Positions 7,344 through 15,232 of a DNA stretch of 17,646 nucleotides are shown piece by piece. The stretch is taken from NCBI GenBank assembly GCA_023434425.1, contig JAEYSS010000132.1:1-17646 (forward strand). The letters run 5' to 3'. Numbering within the stretch: the first letter of the stretch is position 1; the number at the start of each line of letters is the position of its first letter. A model generated the notes under the pieces. The model had not been told where the DNA came from and did not search any database. It saw only the letters and a list, made by a program, of their open reading frames with translations. Source of the DNA: Pseudomonadota bacterium. Lineage in GTDB: Bacteria > Pseudomonadota > Alphaproteobacteria > Ferrovibrionales > Ferrovibrionaceae. Both the position numbers and the translations under genes were made by a program.

Positions 7344-8143
7344 GGCATCACTTCTCCCCCTGCAACGGCGATGCATTGGCCGGTGATCGAAGCCGCATTG
7401 GCGCCGGCCAGCCACAGCACGGCATCGGCCACTTCCTCGGGCTGGATCAGGCGGCCCTGCGGATTGTCTTTGACCAGTTCGGCGCGGGCGTCTTCGGCCG
7501 AGCGGCCGGTTTTCCTGACGATGGTGTCGATGGTTCCGGCTGTCATATCGGTATCGACATAACCCGGGCAGACCGTATTCACGGTGATGCCGGTGGTGGC
7601 ATATTCCCGTGCCAGCGCCCGGGTGAGGCCGACCACGCCGTGCTTGGCGGCGACGTAAGCCGCGACATAGGCATACCCGGTCAGGCCGGCGGTGGAAGCG
7701 ACGTTGATGATGCGGCCGGATTTGCGCGGCAGCATGTCGTCGATGGCGGCGCGTGTGACGTGGAAGACACTTGAAAGGTTGACGGCCAGCATCTGATTCC
7801 AGTGTTCCGCGGTCATCTTCGCGAACGGCTGGCTGGCACCGTAACCGGCATTGTTGACCAGGATATCGACCGGACCATGCGCGGCCACGGCGTGGCGCAC
7901 CATGGCGGTGGCAGCATTCGCGTCGGTGAGATCGGCAGCGAAAGCCGTGTGGTCCGGTCCGCCCAGCGAATTCAGGGTGGCGCGGCGCTGTTCCAGCAGG
8001 GCGGCGTCACGGCCGGCAAGGCTGAGCCGCGCACCGCGCGCCGCAAAGGCCTGCGCAATCGTCCAGCCGATACCACGGCTGGCGCCGGTGACCAGCACAT
8101 GCCGGCTGGCATAATCGCCTGTGGATGCCCGGCTGGCTGTCAT
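7340..8143 (-). CDS. Short-chain dehydrogenase/reductase (SDR), first gene of the operon
   Basis: A 267-residue classical SDR, an NAD(P)-dependent alcohol/ketone oxidoreductase. It shows the cofactor motif TGASRGIG (19-26), NNAG (97-100), the catalytic Ser150, Tyr163 and Lys167 (YVAAK), and PGYVDTDM (193-200). The ATG at 8141-8143 is preceded by a good Shine-Dalgarno (CAGGAGAT); the open frame continues to 8497 but that part crosses the promoter and has no family similarity. In this operon the likely role is oxidation of a 3-hydroxyacyl-CoA formed after hydration, comparable to BadH or the dehydrogenase of 2-aminobenzoate clusters. That is inference from context; SDR sequence alone does not fix the substrate. 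Confidence 0.9.
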   Translation of the reverse strand: MTASRASTGDYASRHVLVTGASRGIGWTIAQAFAARGARLSLAGRDAALLEQRRATLNSLGGPDHTAFAADLTDANAATAMVRHAVAAHGPVDILVNNAGYGASQPFAKMTAEHWNQMLAVNLSSVFHVTRAAIDDMLPRKSGRIINVASTAGLTGYAYVAAYVAAKHGVVGLTRALAREYATTGITVNTVCPGYVDTDMTAGTIDTIVRKTGRSAEDARAELVKDNPQGRLIQPEEVADAVLWLAGANAASITGQCIAVAGGEVMP

Positions 8144-8203
8144 GGATCTCCTGGACTGCGGATTCACGGACGCTCCTGTATCCCTGGAAGCGCGGCCACA
8201 CTG

Positions 8204-8227
8204 AATTGTTTTAAGTATAAAATAAAT
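8204..8227. promoter_or_regulatory. Candidate MarR operator (24-base imperfect palindrome)
   Basis: Left arm AATTGTTTTA (8204-8213), 4-base centre, right arm TAAAATAAAT (8218-8227); 8 of 10 arm positions are complementary, and the inner five on each side are perfect. It is an AT island in GC-rich DNA and covers the predicted -10 box of the SDR-to-ligase operon, the usual placement for a MarR repressor site. The regulator gene is the second in that operon. Confidence 0.6.
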
Positions 8228-8242
8228 CGAGGGTCGCCACAA
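8214..8242 (-). promoter_or_regulatory. Predicted sigma-70 promoter of the catabolic operon
   Basis: On the minus strand there is TTGTGG (8237-8242), a 17-base spacer, and TATACT (8214-8219), five of six matches to the -10 consensus with ideal spacing. Transcription should start near 8207, leaving a leader of about 64 bases before the SDR ATG at 8143. The -10 lies inside the palindrome at 8204-8227. Confidence 0.6.
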
Positions 8243-8254
8243 GACGGAGTCTTG
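8240..8254. repeat. Perfect 15-base inverted repeat upstream of the -35 box
   Basis: CAAGAC (8240-8245), GGA centre, GTCTTG (8249-8254). It abuts the -35 element of the operon promoter. It could be a second regulator site (an activator placement) or chance; it differs in sequence from the AT-rich palindrome next to it. Confidence 0.4.
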
Positions 8255-8369
8255 CCATCGGCATGTAGCGGGCACGGCGTACGAGTGCCGGGTAAGCCAA
8301 AGGCGACTTGTCCGGGCATTTATGGTAAACAAAAGACTGACCGATTCGCCGGGGGGATGACGGGCGCCG

Positions 8370-8876
8370 ATGTTGTTTGCAAGCGAGGGATATAGCCCGC
8401 TGATCAGGGCTTTTGTGCTTGCAGCAGCGCTTGCCGGCCTGACCGCCTGTTCCTCGGTATGGGACAGCAGCGCCAGCAAGGCTTCCGACAACAGCAAGAC
8501 CGGCAGCGGGCCGCCGACGCAGATCGCCGGTGTCGCATTGCCGGAAGGCTATTCACTCGATTCCAACCGCACCATCGTGCTGGGCGAGGGCGACCGCTGG
8601 ATCGGGCGTCTGTCCTACACCGTGGATTCCTCGGCCGATGCGATGTTCGATTTTGTGCGCCGCGAGATGGCCAATTATGGCTGGACCGAGGTGGCTGTGG
8701 TGCGCGCGGAAACCAGTCAGCTCACTTTCCTGTCGTCGGCCGGCGATCGCGTCGCCTCGGTGCTGATCTCACGCGCGACGCTGTATGGCTCCAAGGTCGA
8801 TATGACGGTGGCGCCGTCCACCGGCAGCACGGTCGGCACCCAGCCGCGCCAGGTCGCGCCGCGTCCTGCGCGGTAG
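8370..8876 (+). CDS. Small predicted lipoprotein of unknown function
   Basis: 168 residues. Residues 10-27 form a short signal sequence ending in a lipobox (LTAC, lipidated Cys27), so the mature protein should be membrane-anchored on the periplasmic side. A Ser/Lys/Gly-rich linker (28-50) leads into a compact domain (about 55-147) with GVALPEGYSLD, a beta segment, then a helix DAMFDFVRREMANYGW and further strands. The pattern 'GY ... single-helix, M..YGW ... strands' is common in small alphaproteobacterial lipoproteins, but I cannot name the family. The tail is Pro/Arg/Thr-rich. The ATG at 8370 has only a weak ribosome-binding site, so the start is uncertain. It is divergent from the catabolic operon and convergent with the RAM-domain gene, 8 bases away. 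Confidence 0.75.
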   Translation: MLFASEGYSPLIRAFVLAAALAGLTACSSVWDSSASKASDNSKTGSGPPTQIAGVALPEGYSLDSNRTIVLGEGDRWIGRLSYTVDSSADAMFDFVRREMANYGWTEVAVVRAETSQLTFLSSAGDRVASVLISRATLYGSKVDMTVAPSTGSTVGTQPRQVAPRPAR

Positions 8877-8884
8877 TCCAGCAG

Positions 8885-9127
8885 TTAATTGAAAGCTTTG
8901 AAAGTGATCATCGTGAAGGTGTCCTTCACGCCGGCGATGGTTTGCAGCTTGTTGACCACGAAATGGCCGATATCCTGCCCGTCGGGCAGGTAGCATTTCA
9001 TCATCAGGTCGTACTGGCCGGAAATGGAATGCACTTCGGAGACCTGCTCGATCTCCTCCACGGCCTTCACCGCCACGTCATAGGCGCGACCGAGTTCGCA
9101 TTTCATCATTACGAAAATCGTCTGCAT
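8885..9127 (-). CDS. Stand-alone Lrp/AsnC ligand-binding (RAM) domain protein
   Basis: 80 residues, matching only the C-terminal effector-binding domain of Lrp/AsnC regulators: beta strand QTIFVMMKCELG, helix around YDVAVKAVEEIEQV, EVHSISGQYDLMMKCYLPD, then helix and final strand. There is no DNA-binding helix-turn-helix. Such single-domain proteins form ring-like oligomers and may bind amino acids or modulate full-length Lrp proteins; the role is usually unknown. I chose the ATG at 9125-9127 (GGAG seven bases upstream) over the in-frame ATG at 9145, which has a purine-rich block too close to it. No operon partner is evident; the DEAD-box helicase lies 103 bases upstream on the same strand, with a hairpin between them. 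Confidence 0.85.
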   Translation of the reverse strand: MQTIFVMMKCELGRAYDVAVKAVEEIEQVSEVHSISGQYDLMMKCYLPDGQDIGHFVVNKLQTIAGVKDTFTMITFKAFN

Positions 9128-9206
9128 CGCCGGCTCCGTTGGCATTCCTTCAGCGGACTGTAAACGAAGCGGCCATCCGCAGCCAAGGCCTCTGCCGGAG
9201 CTTCAG

Positions 9207-9228
9207 CCCGGCCTTTACAAGGCCCGGG
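9207..9228 (-). terminator. Hairpin just after the helicase stop codon (terminator-like, no U tract)
   Basis: CCCGGCCTT (9207-9215), TAC loop, AAGGCCCGGG (9219-9228): a nine-pair GC-rich stem with one bulged base, starting two bases after the helicase stop codon on the minus strand. There is no following U run, so it is not a canonical intrinsic terminator. It may protect the mRNA 3' end or pause transcription. Confidence 0.4.
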
Positions 9229-9230
9229 GA

Positions 9231-10859
<1,629 letters not shown>

Positions 10860-10869
10860 GGATTTCCGC

Positions 10870-10880
10870 GTTCTTAGAAC
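10870..10880. repeat. Perfect 11-base palindrome in the helicase 5' leader
   Basis: GTTCT (10870-10874), central T, AGAAC (10876-10880), 11 bases upstream of the helicase ATG. It is close enough to affect ribosome access if folded in RNA, or could be a small operator in the 178-base divergent gap (10860-11037) shared with the amidohydrolase gene. I saw no convincing complete promoter in that gap; TTGACT on the minus strand at 10937-10942 is a possible lone -35. Confidence 0.3.
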
Positions 10881-11037
10881 AGCCGGCGCAATATGCCCGG
10901 CGTCCGCGGCCGGACAAGACCACAGGAGTTCCCTCGAGTCAATGCCCCCTTATGCAGGTGGAAAGAGCAAAATCAATCGGTTATCGTGGCCTTTCTGCCT
11001 TTTTACCCCGCTCTATCCGTAGCCGGAGTGCCCCGAA

Positions 11038-12207
11038 ATGAAACTGATCCCGGAGATCGTCGCCAATAAGTCCCTGCTCACCGAGTGGCGGCACGATCTG
11101 CATATGCATCCCGAGACCGCCTTCGAGGAGCATCGCACCTCCGAGTTCGTTGCCAAGACGCTGGAGTCCTTCGGCATGCCGGTGCATCGCGGTCTGGCCA
11201 AGACCGGGGTGGTGGGTACGCTGAAAGTGGGCAAGGGCAATCGCGCCATCGGTCTGCGCGCCGATATGGACGCGCTCGACCTGATCGAGATGAACGACTT
11301 CGGCCACAAGTCGAAGCATGAAGGCAAGATGCATGGCTGTGGCCATGACGGGCACACCATCATGCTGCTGGGCGCCGCGCAGTATCTCGCCAAGTCCAGG
11401 AATTTCGACGGCACCGTGCATTTCATCTTCCAGCCGGCGGAGGAGAATGTCGCCGGCGGCAAGGTGATGGTGGACGAGGGCCTCTTCACCAAGTTCCCCT
11501 GCGAGTCGGTCTTCGGCATGCACAACATGCCGGGCATCGATGTCGGCAAGTTCGCTGTGCGCATCGGCCCGATGATGGCCTCGGCCGACATGTTCTGGAT
11601 CACGATCAAGGGCGTGGGTGCCCATGGCGCCTATCCGCATCGTGGCGTCGATCCGGTGGTGATCGCCGCTGAAATGGTGCTGGCGCTGCAGAACATCGTC
11701 GCGCGCAACGTCGATCCGCTGCAATGCGCGGTCGTGAGCTGCTGCCAGATCCAGGGCGGCCATACCACCAATGTGATTCCGGAAGAGGTGATGATCGCCG
11801 GCACCACGCGCGCCTTCCTGCCGGAAGTGCAGGATCTGATTGAGGCGCGCATGAACCAGATCGTCACCGGCATCGCGGCCAGCCATGGTGCGAGTGCCAA
11901 GCTGGATTATCAGCGCCGTTATCCGCCGACCATCAATACCGCGGATGAAACGGAGCAGGCTGCCGCCGCGGCCGCAGCCGTGGTTGGCGGGCAGAATGTG
12001 CTGCGCAACGTCAACCCCAGCATGGGCGCGGAAGACTTCGCCTGGATGCTGCGCGAGAAGCCGGGCAGCTATGTCTGGATCGGCAACGGCGCGGGTGAGG
12101 AAAGTTGCATGGTTCACAACCCGCGTTACGACTTCAATGACGACATCCTGCCGATCGGCGCCAGCTACTGGTCGCGTCTGGTCGAGCAGACCCTGCCGGT
12201 CGGCTGA
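11038..12207 (+). CDS. M20-family metallo-amidohydrolase (hippurate hydrolase-like)
   Basis: 389 residues, a typical length for M20D aminoacylase/hippurate hydrolase/IAA-amino-acid hydrolase relatives, which cleave N-acyl amino acids using a metal pair. Visible elements are LRADMDAL (73-80), MHGCGHDGH (98-106) with metal ligands Cys101 and His103, FQPAEE (131-136) with the Glu pair, GMHNMP (160-165) with His162, the dimerisation domain from about 180 to 295 including GVGAHGAYPHRG, MGAEDFAWM (329-337), and His360. The ATG at 11038 follows GGAG at a workable distance. It leads a tight three-gene set (15 bases to the MBL gene). It lies divergent to the helicase. No signal peptide, so cytoplasmic. 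Exact substrate is unknown. Confidence 0.93.
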   Translation: MKLIPEIVANKSLLTEWRHDLHMHPETAFEEHRTSEFVAKTLESFGMPVHRGLAKTGVVGTLKVGKGNRAIGLRADMDALDLIEMNDFGHKSKHEGKMHGCGHDGHTIMLLGAAQYLAKSRNFDGTVHFIFQPAEENVAGGKVMVDEGLFTKFPCESVFGMHNMPGIDVGKFAVRIGPMMASADMFWITIKGVGAHGAYPHRGVDPVVIAAEMVLALQNIVARNVDPLQCAVVSCCQIQGGHTTNVIPEEVMIAGTTRAFLPEVQDLIEARMNQIVTGIAASHGASAKLDYQRRYPPTINTADETEQAAAAAAAVVGGQNVLRNVNPSMGAEDFAWMLREKPGSYVWIGNGAGEESCMVHNPRYDFNDDILPIGASYWSRLVEQTLPVG

Positions 12208-12222
12208 CAAAGGCGGACGCAC

Positions 12223-13047
12223 ATGAGCTTCAAGGTGAAGTTCTGGGGCGTCCGCGGTAGCATTGCCACACCGTCGCCGCGTCATATCGGCTTCGGCGGC
12301 AACACCTCCTGCGTCGAGCTCAAGATCGGCAGCCGCGTGGTCATTCTGGATGCCGGCACCGGCATCCGGAATCTCGGCCACTGGCTGCTGCGCCGCAATG
12401 CGATGCGGGGAGACCTGTTCCTGTCGCATACGCATTGGGACCATATCAACGGCTTCCCGTTCTTCTCGCCCGCCTTCAAGAGCGACCGGCACTTCACCAT
12501 TCATGCCGGCCATCTCGCCGACAAGGGCGGCATCGCCAGGATACTTGCATCCCAGATGGCGCAACCGTTCTTCCCGGTGCCGCTCGAAAAGATGGGCGCG
12601 CAGATGGATGCGGTCGATTTTCGTGCCGGAGACAGTTTCAGCCTCGGCGACAAGATCCGCGTGCGCACCGCGCCGCTCAACCATCCCGACGGCGCCACCG
12701 GTTACCGCTTCGAATACGGTGGCAAGGCCCTGTGCTACGTCACCGATACCGAACACATACCAGGCAAGCCGGACCAGAATATCCTTGGCCTGATCGAGGG
12801 CGCGGATCTGGTGATCTATGACAGCACCTACACCGACAAGGAATTCGACAGCCATGTCGGCTGGGGGCACAGCACCTGGCAGGAGGGTGTGCGGCTTTGT
12901 CAGGCTGCAGGCGCCAAGGCGCTTGCGATTTTCCACCATGATCCCGATCATGAGGATCAGTTCATGGAGGAGTTGGAGGCGGAAGCGCGCCAGCTCTGGT
13001 CCGGGGCCATGGTGGCGCGGGAAAACATGCGCGTGAATCTGCTCTAG
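12223..13047 (+). CDS. MBL-fold metallohydrolase
   Basis: 274 residues of the metallo-beta-lactamase fold, of the RNase Z/PqqB/phosphodiesterase-like branch. It shows GGNTSCVEL (25-33), LDAGTGIRNLG (42-52), the metal motif SHTHWDH (68-74: His69, His71, Asp73, His74), His154, TDTEH (174-178), Asp200 in IYDSTYTD, His216, and His238/His239 near the end. This pattern fits a two-metal phosphodiesterase or similar hydrolase, but substrate cannot be read from the sequence. The ATG at 12223 follows a purine-rich AAAGGCGGA. The gene is 15 bases after the amidohydrolase and 14 bases before the histidine phosphatase, so the three are probably co-transcribed. No signal peptide is seen. Confidence 0.9.
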   Translation: MSFKVKFWGVRGSIATPSPRHIGFGGNTSCVELKIGSRVVILDAGTGIRNLGHWLLRRNAMRGDLFLSHTHWDHINGFPFFSPAFKSDRHFTIHAGHLADKGGIARILASQMAQPFFPVPLEKMGAQMDAVDFRAGDSFSLGDKIRVRTAPLNHPDGATGYRFEYGGKALCYVTDTEHIPGKPDQNILGLIEGADLVIYDSTYTDKEFDSHVGWGHSTWQEGVRLCQAAGAKALAIFHHDPDHEDQFMEELEAEARQLWSGAMVARENMRVNLL

Positions 13048-13061
13048 GGGAGGCGCGGGAA

Positions 13062-13622
13062 ATGTCCCGTATATATCTGGTGCGTCATGCCAAGGCAGCG
13101 GCGCGGTTTGACGAAGATCCGGACCCGAGCCTGTCGGACGACGGTAAGGAAGCGGCTGTGGACCTGGCGCTCGATCTCGAGAAGCTCGGTCCGCTGCCGA
13201 TCTACACCTCTCCTATGGAACGGGCGCGCGAAACCGCATTACCGCTGGCCAACCGCTGGGGGCTGGTTCCGGAAGTGAGCGCCGCCTTCTCCGAAATTCC
13301 GACGCCGCCCGAAATCGCCGAACAGGGCATCAAGGCGCGCGGTCCCTGGTTGCAGCAGGTTGCCGGCCAGCGCTACGGCACACAGCCGCCGATCATCCGC
13401 GCCTGGCGCGAGGGCCTGATCGGCATGCTGAAATCTTGCCGCAGCGACACCGTGATCTTCACGCATTTCATGGTGATCAACGCGGCGATGAGCGCGGCGA
13501 TGAATGACGATCGCATGGTGGTGATCCAGCCCGATTACTGCTCCTGCACTGTGGTCGAGACCACGATGCGCGGACTGGCAGTGGTCTCGCGCGGCAAGGA
13601 AGCCGCGACAAAGGTGCTGTAG
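13062..13622 (+). CDS. Histidine phosphatase superfamily protein (SixA/PGM-like)
   Basis: 186 residues, a compact branch of the phosphoglycerate mutase/acid phosphatase fold. The N-terminal LVRHAKA (6-12) carries the phospho-accepting His9 with Arg8; SPMERARETA (50-59) supplies the second conserved Arg; Glu78 in SEIPTPPE is a candidate general acid; FTHFMVINA (133-141) holds the second catalytic His135, with Phe in place of the usual Gly after His. It likely hydrolyses a phosphate ester or phospho-histidine; target unknown. The ribosome-binding site GGGGAGG precedes the ATG. It ends the amidohydrolase-MBL-phosphatase set; the following MarR gene is 114 bases further. Confidence 0.88.
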   Translation: MSRIYLVRHAKAAARFDEDPDPSLSDDGKEAAVDLALDLEKLGPLPIYTSPMERARETALPLANRWGLVPEVSAAFSEIPTPPEIAEQGIKARGPWLQQVAGQRYGTQPPIIRAWREGLIGMLKSCRSDTVIFTHFMVINAAMSAAMNDDRMVVIQPDYCSCTVVETTMRGLAVVSRGKEAATKVL

Positions 13623-13736
13623 CCGGCAGCGTATGCATTGTCGCCGCATAACCTCTGGGCGGGAACCGCTTGGCCGGAGCCGGGCGGGCCGGTAGATTGA
13701 CCTGGCCTGACGGCCTGAGCAGCAAAAGAGCGGCGG

Positions 13737-14195
13737 ATGAATGTGAAACCGGAGATCAAGGCTGAACCCAGCACCATGCCGGACGGCTATGTGCTGGAAG
13801 ACCAGGTCGGCCATCTGATCCGCCGCGCACATCAGCGCCATACGGCCCTGTTCATGGCCATGATTGGCGATGAGCAGATCACCACCACGCAATATGCCGC
13901 GCTGGTGAAGCTCTATCAGATGGGCGAACTCTCGCAGAATCATCTCGGCCGCCTCACCGCGATGGACCCAGCTACGATTCAGGGCGTGATCCGCCGTCTC
14001 ACGCTGCGCAAGCTGATCTCTCACAGGCCTGACAAGAACGACAAGCGGCGCCGCTGCCTCAGCCTCACATCTGGTGGCCGAGATCTGGTCGGCCGTCTGC
14101 TGAACAATGGTCCGAAAGTGAGCAGGGCGACGCTTGATCCGCTCAGCCCGGCCGAGCAGCAGCAGTTCGTCGCGCTGCTCAAGCGCCTGACCTGA
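13737..14195 (+). CDS. MarR-family transcriptional regulator upstream of the Mo-hydroxylase genes
   Basis: 152 residues with a MarR winged helix: TTTQYAALVKLYQMG (49-63), ELSQNHLGRLTAMDPATIQGVIRRL (64-88, recognition region) and the wing with KNDKRRRCLSLTSGGRDL (100-117). A short Lys/Glu/Pro-rich N-terminus precedes the first helix; an internal ATG at residue 14 is a second possible start, though GGCGG lies before the first. It reads in the same direction as the molybdenum hydroxylase genes that follow after 175 bases, and a 26-base palindrome lies in that gap, so it probably controls them. It is not closely similar to the MarR protein at 6822-7343. Confidence 0.9.
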   Translation: MNVKPEIKAEPSTMPDGYVLEDQVGHLIRRAHQRHTALFMAMIGDEQITTTQYAALVKLYQMGELSQNHLGRLTAMDPATIQGVIRRLTLRKLISHRPDKNDKRRRCLSLTSGGRDLVGRLLNNGPKVSRATLDPLSPAEQQQFVALLKRLT

Positions 14196-14262
14196 GCCTT
14201 TTCGCGCACTGACACACTCATATTGCACTGCCGCATTCCTGCGCAGCGCCTGCCTACATTTT

Positions 14263-14288
14263 GACGTTGACTCTTTTTAGTCAGCGAC
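14263..14288. promoter_or_regulatory. Candidate operator palindrome before the Mo-hydroxylase genes
   Basis: Left arm GACGTTGACT (14263-14272), CTTTTT centre, right arm AGTCAGCGAC (14279-14288); 8 of 10 arm positions are complementary. The left arm contains TTGACT (14267-14272), a near-consensus -35; no good -10 follows at the right distance, so the promoter itself is unclear. There is no T run after it, which argues against a terminator for the MarR gene. A MarR dimer site is the most natural reading. Confidence 0.5.
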
Positions 14289-14370
14289 GCAGCATCATAT
14301 GCGTACGAACGATATCGGCCTGCGGGGGTGGGCGAGGCGTTTGTATGCCGGCGGGAGGGCCCTAACACCG

Positions 14371-15228
14371 ATGGCGTCGTACTTGCGTCCCACGAGTCTG
14401 GCCGAAGCGCTCGATCATCTGAGCGCCGCCAATCAGAATGCGCCGCAGCCGGTGATATTGGCGGGCGGCACCGATTTCTTTCCCGCCCGCGTTGGTCGCG
14501 CGGTTGACGACGACATTCTCGATCTTACCGGCATCGCCGATCTGCGCGGGATTGCTGAGTGTGACGAGGGCTGGCGCATTGGCGCCACCACCACCTGGAG
14601 CGAAGTCGCAAACACTGACTTGCCGCCGGTTTTCGATGCTTTGCGCGCGGCGGCGCGCGTCGTTGGTGGTGTGCAGATCCAGAATTCAGGCACGGTGGCC
14701 GGCAATCTCTGCAATGCTTCGCCGGCCGCCGACAGTGTGCCGCCGCTGCTGGCGATGCGCGCACGCGTCGAACTTGCTACAGCCAAGAGCCGCCGCGAAT
14801 TGCCGCTGGGCGATTTCATCACCGGCAATCGTCGCACCATGCTGAAGCCAGGCGAGATCGTCTCGGCTATCCTGGTGCCGAAGCCGAAGAACGAGGCGCG
14901 CAGCGTCTTTCTGAAACTCGGCGCCCGGGAATACCTGGTGATTTCGATTGCCATGGTTGCCATTGTGCTGGAAGTCGAAAACAACGTGATTTCGTCGGCC
15001 AGCGTTGCAGTCGGCGCCTGTTCGGCGGTGGCGGAGCGCCTGCCGTATCTGGAGGCCGAACTGATTGGCCGCCGGCTGAATGCGGCACTCGCCAATCGTG
15101 TCGAAGCCGCGCAGTTCGAAGCTTTGCAGCCCATTGATGATATCCGCGCCACGGCGGCCTATCGCCGTGAAGCGGCTGTCGTCCTGGTACGCCGGGCTCT
15201 GACTTTGCTTGGCAAGAAAGGGGCTTGA
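14371..15228 (+). CDS. Molybdenum hydroxylase FAD-binding subunit (CoxM/CutM type)
   Basis: 285 residues, normal length for the medium FAD subunit of xanthine dehydrogenase-family hydroxylases. The FAD-binding motifs are ILAGGTDFFP (29-38) and QIQNSGTVAGNLCNASPAADS (102-122), a variant of the usual IRN.GT.GGN signature; the C-terminal CODH-type domain follows from about residue 165. I chose the ATG at 14371 because the family N-terminus (MASYLRPTSLAEAL) starts there; the open frame begins at 14299 but the extra residues are not family-like, and GGGAGGG lies about 11 bases upstream of the ATG. It passes electrons from the Fe-S clusters of the partner subunit to an acceptor. The gene encoding that subunit begins 4 bases after its stop. 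Confidence 0.92.
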   Translation: MASYLRPTSLAEALDHLSAANQNAPQPVILAGGTDFFPARVGRAVDDDILDLTGIADLRGIAECDEGWRIGATTTWSEVANTDLPPVFDALRAAARVVGGVQIQNSGTVAGNLCNASPAADSVPPLLAMRARVELATAKSRRELPLGDFITGNRRTMLKPGEIVSAILVPKPKNEARSVFLKLGAREYLVISIAMVAIVLEVENNVISSASVAVGACSAVAERLPYLEAELIGRRLNAALANRVEAAQFEALQPIDDIRATAAYRREAAVVLVRRALTLLGKKGA

Positions 15229-15232
15229 GGGT

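Noticed and set aside
8144..8497. N-terminal extension of the SDR open frame
   Set aside because: The SDR fold begins just after the ATG at 8143, which has a strong ribosome-binding site. The extension covers the promoter, the operator and the lipoprotein start.
10981..12951. 656-codon open frame on the minus strand, antisense to the amidohydrolase and MBL genes
   Set aside because: It runs across two well-supported plus-strand genes and their junction. It has a His/Ala/Asp/Arg-rich composition typical of GC-rich shadow frames and shows no recognisable domain.
13623..13736. Possible promoter around TTGACC and a direct repeat of GGCCTGA before the second MarR gene
   Set aside because: No acceptable -10 lies at the right distance, and the seven-base repeat in GC-rich DNA is likely chance.
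14263..14288. Inverted repeat as an intrinsic terminator of the second MarR gene
   Set aside because: No T run follows, the loop rather than the tail is T-rich, and the position before the FAD gene suits an operator better.
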